Made by a program: the position numbers and the translations under genes. From positions 67,629 to 131,628 of the forward strand of contig NZ_LMSA01000001.1 in NCBI RefSeq assembly GCF_001427985.1: DNA of 64,000 bases, read 5' to 3'. This document shows positions 36,753 to 46,603 of this stretch, in pieces. How positions within the stretch are numbered: position 1 is the first letter of the stretch; the number at the start of each line of letters is the position of its first letter. The stretch comes from Knoellia sp. Soil729. GTDB lineage: Bacteria > Actinomycetota > Actinomycetes > Actinomycetales > Dermatophilaceae. The notes below the pieces were generated by a model that saw only the letters and a program-made list of their open reading frames with translations, was not told where the DNA came from and did no database searches.

Positions 36753-36795
36753 TCTCTCGCACGATATGAGAGAACCCTCTCGAAAGTAGTCTCTC
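36753..36795. promoter_or_regulatory. Candidate operator of the ArsR-like regulator
   Basis: Four copies of a TCTCTC-type hexamer in alternating orientation: tctctc at 36753, gagaga at 36768, cctctc at 36776 and tctctc at 36790. The first two form an inverted repeat with a 9-bp gap. The site starts 15 bp upstream of the regulator ATG and also faces the GNAT gene on the other side. Confidence 0.5.
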
Positions 36796-36865
36796 ACAGT
36801 TGACAGCCTCGGCCAAGAGCGGAAATGGCGCGACAGCATCGGACGCCATCCGGCACTCTCCTTCC

Positions 36866-37762
36866 ATGGCACTCCCCGATGGCTACAGCGCGCGGCCCCA
36901 CACCCTCGCCGACGCGCAGGCAGTGTGCGACCTCGTCGCCGCGACCGAGCGGGTCGACGCCGGCGAGGTCGCAATCGAGCTCGAGGACATCCAGGGTGAC
37001 TGGGCGCGGGGCAGCTTCGACCTGGCGACCCAGAGCATCGGCGTCTGGTCGGGTGGCCGGCTCGTCGCCGCGGCCGAGGTGTTCAAGGGGCGCCGGGCGG
37101 ACGCAGGGGTCCACCCGGAGCACCGTGGGCGCGGCCTGGGCACGTGGCTCGCCGGCTGGGTCGAGGACCGCGCGAGGACGAGCGGCTCGAAGCTTGTCGG
37201 ACAGACCGTCCCCGGCGGCAGTGGGCCCGAGGAGTTCCTCCGCGCTCGCGGCTACCGCGAAGGGTGGACGTCGTGGGTCCTCCGGCTTCCCGCAGGCGCG
37301 GTGATTGAACCGCAGCCGCTCCCCGGGGGCTGCGCCCTACGGGACTTCACGGGAGGTGAGGATGGGCGGGCCGCATTCCAGCTCATCGAGGACGCGTTCA
37401 GCGAGTGGCCGGACCGTGAGCCGTCCACCTTCGCCGACTGGGCTCCGCGTGGTCCGTTGCGACCGGGATTCGAGCCCTGGCAGATCCGGTTCGTCACCGA
37501 CAGCACCGGCACCGATGTCGGTGTCTGCTACACGATCCTGGCCGGCGAGACCGGCTACGTGGACGCCATTGCCGTGCGTGCCGACCAGCGCGGCCTCGGC
37601 CTCGCCCGAGCCCTGCTCGTCGACGCCTTTGCTCGTGCCCGCGAGCGCGGCGCCCGCGGAAGCGAGCTGTCGACCGACTCACGCACCGGCGCGCTCGGCC
37701 TCTACGAGCACGTGGGCATGGAGGTCACCCAGACGTGGCGGCACTGGATGACCGACCTCTGA
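36866..37762 (+). CDS. GNAT acetyltransferase, two domains
   Basis: Tandem GNAT protein of 298 aa. The N-terminal domain has HPEHRGRGLGTWLAGWV (acetyl-CoA pyrophosphate loop R-G-x-G-x-G/A near residue 90). The C-terminal domain has VRADQRGLGLARALLVDAF near residue 240 and GLYEHVGMEVTQTW. Such two-domain forms resemble mycothiol synthase (MshD) in layout, but key similarity is not enough to call it. ATG at 36866. Convergent with fahA and separated by a repeat element. Confidence 0.82.
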   Translation: MALPDGYSARPHTLADAQAVCDLVAATERVDAGEVAIELEDIQGDWARGSFDLATQSIGVWSGGRLVAAAEVFKGRRADAGVHPEHRGRGLGTWLAGWVEDRARTSGSKLVGQTVPGGSGPEEFLRARGYREGWTSWVLRLPAGAVIEPQPLPGGCALRDFTGGEDGRAAFQLIEDAFSEWPDREPSTFADWAPRGPLRPGFEPWQIRFVTDSTGTDVGVCYTILAGETGYVDAIAVRADQRGLGLARALLVDAFARARERGARGSELSTDSRTGALGLYEHVGMEVTQTWRHWMTDL

Positions 37763-37777
37763 CCCATTCCTCCGGCG

Positions 37778-37849
37778 ACTGATTGCGACTTCGCACAGTC
37801 ATCCCGCCCCACTGATTGCGACTTCGCACAGTGCGAAGTCGCAATCAGT
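37778..37849. repeat. Repeat element between GNAT gene and fahA
   Basis: Two direct copies of ctgattgcgacttcgcacag (37779 and 37812) are 33 bp apart, and an inverted copy pairs with the second: 19-bp perfect arms at 37811-37829 and 37831-37849 with a one-base loop. The core and the 33-bp step match the array at 28731-29050, although the inner bases differ. Lies between convergent genes. Confidence 0.92.
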
Positions 37850-37853
37850 GGCG

Positions 37854-39062
37854 TCAGGTTTGACGAGCAGGCACGATACGGCCGCGCGCCTCACCGAAGC
37901 CGATGCGCACCCCGTCTGCGCCCGGCGCGGAAGCGGTGATGACCACCTCGTCACCGTCCTCGAGGAAAGTGCGGACCTCGCCACCGACCTGCACCGGCTC
38001 AGCACCGCCCCAGGTCAGCTCGATGAAGGCTCCGCGGGAGTCCTTCGCCGGGCCCGAGATCGTGCCCGATGCGAAGACGTCACCGGTGCGGGCCGACGCA
38101 CCGTTGACGGTCTGGTGGGCGAGCATCTGCGCCGGGGACCAGTACATCTCGCGGTAGGGCGGGCGGCTCACCACCTCACCGTTCCAGGAGACGGCCAGGT
38201 CGAGGTCGAGACCCCACGGCTCGGCGGCAGCGAGGTAGGGCAGAGGGGCCGGCTCCTGTCGCGGCGTGGGCACCTTCGCCTCCTGCAGGGCCAACATCGG
38301 CACCACCCACGGAGCCATGGTGGACGCGAAGGACTTGCCCAGGTGGGGGCCTAGCGGCACGTACTCCCACGCCTGCAGGTCGCGCGCCGACCAGTCGTTG
38401 AACAGGGCGACCCCGAACAGGTGCCGCTCCGCATCCTCCACGGTGATGGGCGTGCTCAGCGGCGTTCCTGTGCCGACGACGAAGGCCAGCTCGGCCTCGA
38501 TGTCCAGGCGGGTGCTGGGACCGAACACCGGGGTCGCGTCGTCGGGCCCCTTGCGCTGCCCGCTCGGGCGCACGACGTCCGTTCCCGACACGACGATCGT
38601 GCCGGCGCGGCCGTGGTAGCCGATGGGCAGGTGCTTCCAGTTCGGGGTGAGGGGGTCCGGGTTCTGCGGACGGAACAGCCGACCGAGGTTTGCGGCGTGG
38701 TGCTCCGAGGCGTAGAAGTCGACGTAGTCGGCCACCTCCACCGGCAGGTGCAGCCGGACCTCGTCGAGCTGGTGCACCGCCGTGGCGGGCACCTCGCCCT
38801 CCAGCGCTGCCCGCAGCGAGGAGCGCACGTCCGCCCAGCGCTCATGTCCCTGTGCCATGAAGGCGTTGAGGCTGGGTGAGGCGAAGATGTCGTCCTCGAG
38901 GAGCAGGGCCAGGTCGACGACGACGTCCCCCAGACGGGTTGCGACCCGGGGCTCACTGCCGTCGACCGAGTAGACGCCGTAGGGCAGGTTGCCCAGCCCG
39001 TAGAGCGAGCCCTCGGGCACAGTGAGGCGCGTCGTGGCACGGGACAGGGTTGCGGAAGTCAT
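37854..39062 (-). CDS. fahA: Fumarylacetoacetase
   Basis: Last step of the homogentisate pathway: fumarylacetoacetate to fumarate and acetoacetate. 402 aa. Motifs: DFYASEHHAANLGRLFRP (catalytic His and metal site), LDIEAELAFVVGTGTPL, FNDWSARDLQAWEYVPLGPHLGKSF and the late SGTISGPAKDSRGAFIELTWGG. ATG at 39062 overlaps the stop of the upstream gene (4 bp). It is the last gene of a five-gene operon with an MHS transporter, an FAD hydroxylase, hmgA and an unknown protein. Confidence 0.95.
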   Translation of the reverse strand: MTSATLSRATTRLTVPEGSLYGLGNLPYGVYSVDGSEPRVATRLGDVVVDLALLLEDDIFASPSLNAFMAQGHERWADVRSSLRAALEGEVPATAVHQLDEVRLHLPVEVADYVDFYASEHHAANLGRLFRPQNPDPLTPNWKHLPIGYHGRAGTIVVSGTDVVRPSGQRKGPDDATPVFGPSTRLDIEAELAFVVGTGTPLSTPITVEDAERHLFGVALFNDWSARDLQAWEYVPLGPHLGKSFASTMAPWVVPMLALQEAKVPTPRQEPAPLPYLAAAEPWGLDLDLAVSWNGEVVSRPPYREMYWSPAQMLAHQTVNGASARTGDVFASGTISGPAKDSRGAFIELTWGGAEPVQVGGEVRTFLEDGDEVVITASAPGADGVRIGFGEARGRIVPARQT

Positions 39063-39931
39063 GGAACTGGTGCTCCTTCTGTGGTGGTGAGCAGGTCGAG
39101 GTCGACAAGGTCGGTGACGGGCTCGTCGATGCTGCAGGTGCCGACCGAGCGGAACGCCTTGCGCAGCGCACCGACTGGGAATGCGAGCGAGGCCGACCGG
39201 CTGGCAAGACCGTCTCCGTCGCGAGTGGCCAGGAGTTGGGCGACCGTGTCGACGTCGGCGCCGTCCAGCGCGCAGGCGACGGCCGACATGATGTTGAGGA
39301 AGCCGTGCTGCTCGAACCCCGTCCTCGCGTCGGTGTTGCGCACGGCATGGTGCAAACCGGCGGTGGCCTTGAACGGCACCCGAGCCCGAACCAGCCTGAC
39401 GATGACGTCTGCCAGCTCCCGCTCGTCGGGGTGGAGGTCGGCGCGCACGCCGCCACAGCGCAACTTCGCAAGGTATGCCGTGTGGCTGAGTTCGGAGACC
39501 AGGCCGCCGCGTCGCGCATCGCGCGGGAGCTCGACAAAGACCTCGATGCCAGAACGCCCGGTCAGTGCTGCGTCCAGGGCGGGGACGACGTCGGTCACCG
39601 CCACGTCGACGGGCACCGCGACCTCGATGGAGCGCACCAGCAGTGCGGGCACCCGATCGGCCCGCCCCAGGGCGTCACGCACGGCACCGGGCGCGGTCAC
39701 CGTCAGCGCGATGTCGAAGGACGCCCGTGGAAGGTCCGCGGTCCGGGCAGCCAACGCGTCCAGCGCGGACGCGGCGACCACGAACGGGCCCACCAGGGCG
39801 GCGTGGGGTGAGGTGCGGTGGGCCTGGTGTGCGCGCACCGCCTCGGGCAGCGCCAAGGATCCCGGCGGGAAGATGGCGGCATCGTCGAAGAACGTGTCGA
39901 AGAGACCGCCGACGGACGTGAGCCGGCCCAT
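39059..39931 (-). CDS. Unknown protein between hmgA and fahA
   Basis: Protein of 290 aa, not recognised as a known enzyme. Alternating strands and helices suggest a TIM-barrel-like fold (SGIEVFVELP, CGGVRADLHPDE, VPFKATAGLHHAVRN). The N-terminus FDTFFDDAAIFPPG and the late HGFLNIMSA segment look conserved. It sits 1 bp after hmgA and overlaps fahA, exactly where a maleylacetoacetate isomerase (maiA) would be expected, yet it shows neither a GST fold signature nor a DinB-type one. It could be a thiol-independent isomerase or an accessory protein; that is inference. No signal peptide or membrane span. Confidence 0.75.
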   Translation of the reverse strand: MGRLTSVGGLFDTFFDDAAIFPPGSLALPEAVRAHQAHRTSPHAALVGPFVVAASALDALAARTADLPRASFDIALTVTAPGAVRDALGRADRVPALLVRSIEVAVPVDVAVTDVVPALDAALTGRSGIEVFVELPRDARRGGLVSELSHTAYLAKLRCGGVRADLHPDERELADVIVRLVRARVPFKATAGLHHAVRNTDARTGFEQHGFLNIMSAVACALDGADVDTVAQLLATRDGDGLASRSASLAFPVGALRKAFRSVGTCSIDEPVTDLVDLDLLTTTEGAPVP

Positions 39932-39932
39932 C

Positions 39933-41144
39933 TCAGGACGACTCGTGGAGGCGACGACCGCCGGACCACGAGTAGGCGTAGGTGCCGTCGTCGGTGGCTC
40001 GCGCGGCCTCGCCCAGCTCCAGCGGGCGGAAGGTGTCGACCATCACCGCCAGCTCGTCGAAGTACTCCGCACCGAGCGAGCGCTCCATGGCGCCCGGCTG
40101 CGGTCCGTGCGGGTGGCCGCCGGGATGCAGTGAGATGGAACCTTGGGTGATTCCCGAGCCCTTGCGCGCCTCGTAGTCGCCGCCGCAGTAGAACATCACC
40201 TCGTCGGAGTCGACATTGGAGTGGTAGTACGGCACGGGCACGGCAAGGGGGTGGTAGTCGACCTTGCGCGGCACAAAGTTGCAGATGACGAAGTTGTTGC
40301 CCTCGAACACCTGGTGGGCCGGCGGCGGCTGGTGTACTCGGCCGGTGATCGGCTCATAGTCGCTGATGTTGAACGCGTAGGGGTACAGGCAACCGTCCCA
40401 TCCGACGACATCGAACGGATGCTGGGGGTAGACGTGGACCGTGCCGGCGATCCCACCGGGCCCCGGGCCACGGTGCTTGATGAAGACCTCGACGTCTGCG
40501 CCCTCAACAACCTTGGGCCCGGTCGGACCGCGCAGGTCACGCTCGCAGTACGGCGCGTGCTCGAGCAGCTGGCCGAACCTGGACAGGAAGCGCTTCGGCG
40601 GACCGATGTGGGAGTTGGCCTCGACCACGTAGAGGCGGACCGGCGCCGGGCCTGTGGGGACGATGCGGTGGGTCGTCGCACGCGGCACGATGACGTAGTC
40701 GCCCTCGCTGACGTCGAGCTCCCCGAACAGCGTCTCGACAGTCGCCGAGCCTGACTCCACGTAGAGGCACTCGTCGCCGATCGCGTTGCGGTACAGGGGA
40801 CTTGGCGCATCGGCGACCACATAGGCCAGTCGCACGTCGCCGTTTCCGAGGAGCAGCCGCCGCCCACCCACGGCGTCCACACCGGTCTCGCCCTCGTCGA
40901 ACAGTGCGTGCGTCGAGAAGTGTCGCGCCGCGAGAGGGTGGTTGGGCACGAGGGCCTGGTCGGGCAGCTCCCACGCGCGCACGTCGACGACGGCAGACGG
41001 GATGTTGCGGTGGTAGAGCAAGGACGAGTCCGAGGAGAAGCCCTCCTCCCCCATGAGCTCCTCGTAGTAGAGGCCCCCGTCGGGGGTGCGGTGCTGGGTG
41101 TGGCGCTTGGGCGGGATGCTGCCCAAGCTGCGGTAGAACGGCAT
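39933..41144 (-). CDS. hmgA: Homogentisate 1,2-dioxygenase
   Basis: Ring-cleaving non-heme iron enzyme, homogentisate to maleylacetoacetate; 403 aa. The double-cupin fold is suggested by FDVVGWDGCLYPYAFN and the C-terminal SISLHPGGHPHGPQPGAMER with iron-binding His. The N-terminus YRSLGSIPPKRHTQHR is typical. ATG at 41144 follows GAGGGAGAAG. Its product needs isomerisation before fahA; no known isomerase gene is nearby. It follows the FAD hydroxylase by 20 bp. Confidence 0.95.
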   Translation of the reverse strand: MPFYRSLGSIPPKRHTQHRTPDGGLYYEELMGEEGFSSDSSLLYHRNIPSAVVDVRAWELPDQALVPNHPLAARHFSTHALFDEGETGVDAVGGRRLLLGNGDVRLAYVVADAPSPLYRNAIGDECLYVESGSATVETLFGELDVSEGDYVIVPRATTHRIVPTGPAPVRLYVVEANSHIGPPKRFLSRFGQLLEHAPYCERDLRGPTGPKVVEGADVEVFIKHRGPGPGGIAGTVHVYPQHPFDVVGWDGCLYPYAFNISDYEPITGRVHQPPPAHQVFEGNNFVICNFVPRKVDYHPLAVPVPYYHSNVDSDEVMFYCGGDYEARKGSGITQGSISLHPGGHPHGPQPGAMERSLGAEYFDELAVMVDTFRPLELGEAARATDDGTYAYSWSGGRRLHESS

Positions 41145-41164
41145 GTCTTCTCCCTCAGGTCTCG

Positions 41165-43060
41165 TCAGCGCACTGAGGTCGCGCTAGCCACGGCCCGTGC
41201 GAAGTCGTCGGTGCTCACCTGGTCACCCAGGAGGAGCGAAAGGCGGGCAAGGAAGCCCTCGCGGTCGTCGGGCGCCGCTGCGTTGATGCCGTCCGAGAGG
41301 GCAAGCCACGCAGACTCACGCCGGGCCTCCTCGACGGGGACGAGCACCTGGGCGTCGATGTCACCGGGCCGGCTTTCGGCCGCCACGCCACCGGCCAGGA
41401 GGTGGTGCGGCAGGCCGGCCAGGTCTTCGACCCGACCACGTGCCACGACCAGGCCATCGGGCCGGATGACGATCACCTCGCCCGGATCGGTGCCCCACGC
41501 GCGCGTCACGGCACCTTCGTTGTCGTCGATCACCGTGTCGTATGCCGCGCTGCCGGGCTCCCGGCACACGAGGGCCAAGGTGGCCGCCTCGGAAGCGAAG
41601 GTGGCAGCAAGGTCGTCGCGCAGCCGCTCTGCCGCGGCGACCGACCCCGGAGCGAGGTCCACGCCGAGGACGGCGAACCCGCTCCCCCGCAGCTCGCCCA
41701 GGGACGATTCCTTGCCATCGGCCAGCACCACGCGGCGGTCCTCCAAGGGGTCGCCGGGCAGGAGGCCGTCGACAGCTGTCGACGCGACCGCAGGAAGGGT
41801 GAGAGCCGACCGACGAGCGTGGGTGGCGCTCGACTGGCGAGGGTTGATGAGGTGGCTGAACTCGGGACGGGTCGTGGCCAGCGCGAGGAGGGCGTCACGC
41901 GTGGTGCGGTGCCCATGGCTGCCCGGGGTCATGATGAGGGTGGACTTGCCGGCGTTGGCGATGTTCTGCTGCCACGCGTCATGCCGCTCCGCCGAGTAGG
42001 CCTGCAGCAGAGCGGGATCTGCGCCCGCCGAGAGGACGGCTGAGAGCATCCAGGTGAGGGCCTCGGCATCCTCCATCCCGGAGTTGAGCCCGCGGACACC
42101 GAAGATGGGCACGAGGTGGGCCGCGTCACCGGCGAACAGGACTCGCCCATGGACGAAACTGTCCAGTGCCAGTGCGTGGGCCTTGTAGAAGCCGTGCCAT
42201 TCGAGCGTCCAGGGGCGGTCGTTGCCGAGCCACTCGAGGTGGCTGGTGATGCGCGCGCGGATCCGGTCCTCACGCGTCTCGACCTCGGCGTCCTGACGGG
42301 GGTCGAGCTGGTAGTCGATCCGCCAGATGTCTCTCGGCTGCCGGTGCATGATCACCGTCGAGCCGGGATTGCTCGGCGGGTCGAACCAGACCGTGCGCTC
42401 TGCGGGCAGCTCGCTCACCCAGTGGATGTCGGCGATGACGTAGCGACCCTCGTAGCTGGCACCCTGCAACGAGGTGCCGACGAGGTCACGCGTCACGCTG
42501 CGCCCACCATCGGCTGCGACGACCCATTCGGCCCGCAGGATGCGCGGCCCATCCACGGTCTCGACGGTGACGGTGGCCTCGTTCCCTTCCTGGATGAGGC
42601 CGGTGATCGCCGTGCCCCAGTGCAGCGTCACCAACGGGTGCGCCTCGAGCGCGTCTGCCATGACCTGCTCGAGCTCGGACTGCGAGACGTTGACCATGGG
42701 ACCTCGCACGTCGTGGTCGTCGTGCTTCATGAGGAAGTGCAGCACCTGGGTGTCGCGGTAGAAGCTGCGTCCACCGTGCCACGGCAGGACGAGATCGCTC
42801 AGCTGCTCGCCGAAGCCGAGGCGGTCGGCGACCTCGAGGGTGTGCCTCGAGACGCAGATCGCGCGGCTGCCGAAGGAGACCTGGGTGGCTGCCTCGATCA
42901 CGGTGACGCGCGTGCCACGCCGGGCGAGGCCGAGGGCCACCGCCATGCCGACCGGGCCAGCGCCGACGACGACGACCGGCAGGGCCACGTCATCCGAGGG
43001 CAGTGACGTGAAGCTCGACGGCGCGTACTGACGAGGCTGGTAGTACGGGGAGGCGACCAT
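41165..43060 (-). CDS. FAD-dependent aromatic hydroxylase with fused DUF2783-like domain
   Basis: Class A flavoprotein monooxygenase, 631 aa. FAD-binding GAGPVG at residues 33-38, a DG motif in VVAADGGRSVTRD, and GDAAHLVPIFGVRGLNSGMEDA. A thioredoxin-like domain (about 440-570) follows, as in the phenol/resorcinol hydroxylase group. The last 60 residues contain EGFLARLSLLLGDQVSTDDF (FLARLSLLL at 603-611), which resembles DUF2783, a small protein usually encoded separately. In Pseudomonas putida, MhaA plus a tiny coupling protein MhaB convert 3-hydroxyphenylacetate to homogentisate. By operon context this protein may be a natural MhaA-MhaB fusion. ATG at 43060; 1 bp after the MHS gene. Confidence 0.8.
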   Translation of the reverse strand: MVASPYYQPRQYAPSSFTSLPSDDVALPVVVVGAGPVGMAVALGLARRGTRVTVIEAATQVSFGSRAICVSRHTLEVADRLGFGEQLSDLVLPWHGGRSFYRDTQVLHFLMKHDDHDVRGPMVNVSQSELEQVMADALEAHPLVTLHWGTAITGLIQEGNEATVTVETVDGPRILRAEWVVAADGGRSVTRDLVGTSLQGASYEGRYVIADIHWVSELPAERTVWFDPPSNPGSTVIMHRQPRDIWRIDYQLDPRQDAEVETREDRIRARITSHLEWLGNDRPWTLEWHGFYKAHALALDSFVHGRVLFAGDAAHLVPIFGVRGLNSGMEDAEALTWMLSAVLSAGADPALLQAYSAERHDAWQQNIANAGKSTLIMTPGSHGHRTTRDALLALATTRPEFSHLINPRQSSATHARRSALTLPAVASTAVDGLLPGDPLEDRRVVLADGKESSLGELRGSGFAVLGVDLAPGSVAAAERLRDDLAATFASEAATLALVCREPGSAAYDTVIDDNEGAVTRAWGTDPGEVIVIRPDGLVVARGRVEDLAGLPHHLLAGGVAAESRPGDIDAQVLVPVEEARRESAWLALSDGINAAAPDDREGFLARLSLLLGDQVSTDDFARAVASATSVR

Positions 43061-43061
43061 G

Positions 43062-44456
43062 TCAGCGCACCCCGGCGAGGGACGGCTCGGCGGCCGGCTC
43101 GGCGGCATACGTGTCCTCGGTGGCGTGAGCCTCCTCAGCGACGTGCGGACGACGCAGGAGCACCACCGTGCAGGCCAGGCTGATCAGGCTCACGACGACG
43201 AAGTAGACGGTGATGGCCGAGGTTGTGCCGAAGCTCGCGTAGAGCCACGTCGCGATGAAGGGGGCGATGCCCCCACCGAGGATGGCGCCGACCTGGTAGC
43301 CCAGGGAGGCACCGGAGTAGCGGACATGCGCTGGGAAGAGCTCCGCGAACAGGGCCGACTGCGGTCCGACCGTGGCGCCGAGGACGAAGGCGAGCAAGAG
43401 CATGGCCACGAGCATCAGCGGGACCGACGCCGAGTCGATGAGCGTGAAGAAGCCTGCGGAGACGACGAGGAGCGCCACCGTGGACGTCACGTAGACGCGC
43501 CGACGGCCGAGGGTGTCGGAGAGGTGGGCGGAGATGCCCATCCCTGCCATCCACACGGGGCACGAGGCGATGAGCATCGTCAGCATGGTGCCACGGCTGA
43601 AGCCGAGCTCCTTGGTGCCGTAGGCGAGGACGAAGACCATGAAGACGTAGGCGATGCCGTTGGTGGCAATGAACGTCCCACCCGCGAGCAGGACCGTCCG
43701 CCAGCTGTTCTTGAGCACGTCCACGATCGGGATCTTGGTGATCCGGTCCTCCTTCTCGACGGCCTGGAAGGCAGGGCTCTCCATGACACCGAGGCGGATC
43801 CACAGGGCGGCGCCGACGAGGGCGGCACTCAGCAGGAAGGGGATGCGCCAGCCCCAGGAGGCGAACTGGTCGTTGCTCATCGACTGGGAGCACAGGAGGA
43901 AGACGACATTGGCGAGGATGACGCCGGCGGGAACCCCCATCTGGGGAGCGGCTCCGTAGAGGCCGGTCTTGCCCTTGGGTGCATGCTCGGTGGCCATGAG
44001 CACGGCCCCGCCCCACTCGCCCCCGACGCCGATGCCCTGGAGGAAGCGCAGGACCACGAGGAGGATCGGCGCCCAGACGCCGATCGCGTCGTAGTTGGGC
44101 AGCAGGCCGATGCCGACGGTGGCCACGCCCATGGTCAGCAGCGAGGTGACCAGCATCGACTTGCGACCGGTCCGGTCCCCGAAGTGACCCATGACCACGC
44201 CACCGACCGGCCGGGCGAGGAAGCCCACCGCAAGAGTCGCGAAAGCAGCCAGCGTGCCAGCAAGGTCCGATCCGCCGGGGAAGAACTGCGGGCCGAACAC
44301 CAATGCGGCAGCGGTGCCGTAGATGAAGAAGTCGTACCACTCGATGGCGGTGCCGACGAAGCTGCTGGCGACGGCTCGGCGCACGCCACGGGCGTCGGAA
44401 GACTGGGGCGGGGTGCCTGCCGGGGATGCGGCGCGGTCTGCACTGACCGGGTTCAT
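43062..44456 (-). CDS. MHS-family aromatic acid transporter
   Basis: Major facilitator of the metabolite:H+ symporter type, 464 aa, about 12 membrane spans. Hallmarks: SSFVGTAIEWYDFFIYGTAA in the first span, GHFGDRTGRKSML loop, and LRFLQGIGVGGEWGGAVLMA. First gene of the homogentisate operon; the likely substrate is a hydroxyphenylacetate or related aromatic acid, inferred from its partners. ATG at 44456. The regulator gene ends 102 bp upstream. Confidence 0.9.
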   Translation of the reverse strand: MNPVSADRAASPAGTPPQSSDARGVRRAVASSFVGTAIEWYDFFIYGTAAALVFGPQFFPGGSDLAGTLAAFATLAVGFLARPVGGVVMGHFGDRTGRKSMLVTSLLTMGVATVGIGLLPNYDAIGVWAPILLVVLRFLQGIGVGGEWGGAVLMATEHAPKGKTGLYGAAPQMGVPAGVILANVVFLLCSQSMSNDQFASWGWRIPFLLSAALVGAALWIRLGVMESPAFQAVEKEDRITKIPIVDVLKNSWRTVLLAGGTFIATNGIAYVFMVFVLAYGTKELGFSRGTMLTMLIASCPVWMAGMGISAHLSDTLGRRRVYVTSTVALLVVSAGFFTLIDSASVPLMLVAMLLLAFVLGATVGPQSALFAELFPAHVRYSGASLGYQVGAILGGGIAPFIATWLYASFGTTSAITVYFVVVSLISLACTVVLLRRPHVAEEAHATEDTYAAEPAAEPSLAGVR

Positions 44457-44558
44457 CTGGTGGCCTCTCTGGTCGGCCGCGGCATCGGTGCCGTGGCGTT
44501 GATCCAGAGTGGGGGCGGACCGCTTGCTTTGAAAAGCAGAGGTTTCCCGTGAGATTCC

Positions 44559-45509
44559 TCAGTTCTTCCGGGGTATGCCCAAGCGGTCCGTCTCGGCGAG
44601 CCGCACTGCGTGGGTGATGAAGGCGCGCGATGCCCGGCTCAACAGTGACTCCGGGTGCCAGACGACGTTGACCGCCACATCGGGCAGTACGGGTGACGAA
44701 ATGTCTTTCACGACAACGGGTTTGCCCTCATAGGTGACACTCGCGCTCGGCCTCTGGAGTAGCAGGGTCCATCCGAGACCACGCCCCACGAACGACCTCG
44801 CGGTCTCGTAGGTGCGGGCCCGGTAGACGACCTTCGGGGTGAACCCCGCCTGCGCGCAGCAGAAGTAGGCGTGGTTGGTGCTCGGCGGAGCGTCGAGCAG
44901 CACCATGGGGTCGTTCCTGAGGTGCGCGAGGTCGACGGGACCGGCGCGGTCCGCAAAGCGGTGTTCGGCGGGCAGGACGACGCTCGGCGACAACTGGGCG
45001 AGCACCACCGACTTCCACGTCGGGTCGAGGTCGAGGTCGTAGACGATCGCCAGGTCCAGCTCACCGGTCTCGATGGCCTTGCTCAGCTGGTCCTGGGTGT
45101 TCTCGATGACCTCCAGACGGGCATCCGGGTTCGCGCGGGTGAACTCGGAGATGAGCACCGGCAGGGCGGTCGGCGCCAAGCTTGGGTAGCAGCCGATCCG
45201 GACCGCGCCGGACACGCCACGCTCCTCCCCCCTCGCGTCGGCCTCGAGCTCCCCAGCCTGGTGCAGGAGGAACCTCGCACGCTGCAGGACGACCTCACCG
45301 GTGGGGGTGAGGCTCACTCCCTTTGCCTTGCGCCGGCGCAGCAGCTGCGCCTGCAGCGATCGTTCGAGCTCGGTGACGGCGGCTGACAGCGCGGACGGGG
45401 AGACATGGAGCCGCTCGGCCGCACCACTGATGGTGCCCGCCTCCGCCACGGCAACGAAGGCGGCCAGCTGGTTGATGGTGAACGCGGGTGCGCCCTGAGC
45501 CTTGGCCAC
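44559..45509 (-). CDS. LysR-family regulator
   Basis: Transcription factor of 316 aa. The N-terminal winged helix reads FTINQLAAFVAVAEAGTISGAAERLHVSPSALSAAVTELERSL in order; the effector domain follows from about residue 90. It is transcribed in the same direction as the homogentisate operon, 102 bp upstream, rather than divergently as is usual for LysR genes. It probably activates that operon in response to its aromatic substrate. Gene start ATG at 45509, 17 bp after asd on the same strand. Confidence 0.9.
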   Translation of the reverse strand: MAKAQGAPAFTINQLAAFVAVAEAGTISGAAERLHVSPSALSAAVTELERSLQAQLLRRRKAKGVSLTPTGEVVLQRARFLLHQAGELEADARGEERGVSGAVRIGCYPSLAPTALPVLISEFTRANPDARLEVIENTQDQLSKAIETGELDLAIVYDLDLDPTWKSVVLAQLSPSVVLPAEHRFADRAGPVDLAHLRNDPMVLLDAPPSTNHAYFCCAQAGFTPKVVYRARTYETARSFVGRGLGWTLLLQRPSASVTYEGKPVVVKDISSPVLPDVAVNVVWHPESLLSRASRAFITHAVRLAETDRLGIPRKN

Positions 45510-45526
45510 GTCGGACGCCCCAGCGC

Positions 45527-46570
<1,044 letters not shown>

Positions 46571-46603
46571 CTAGGAGCCATGCGAGCAAGGTGCCTTCGG
46601 CGA

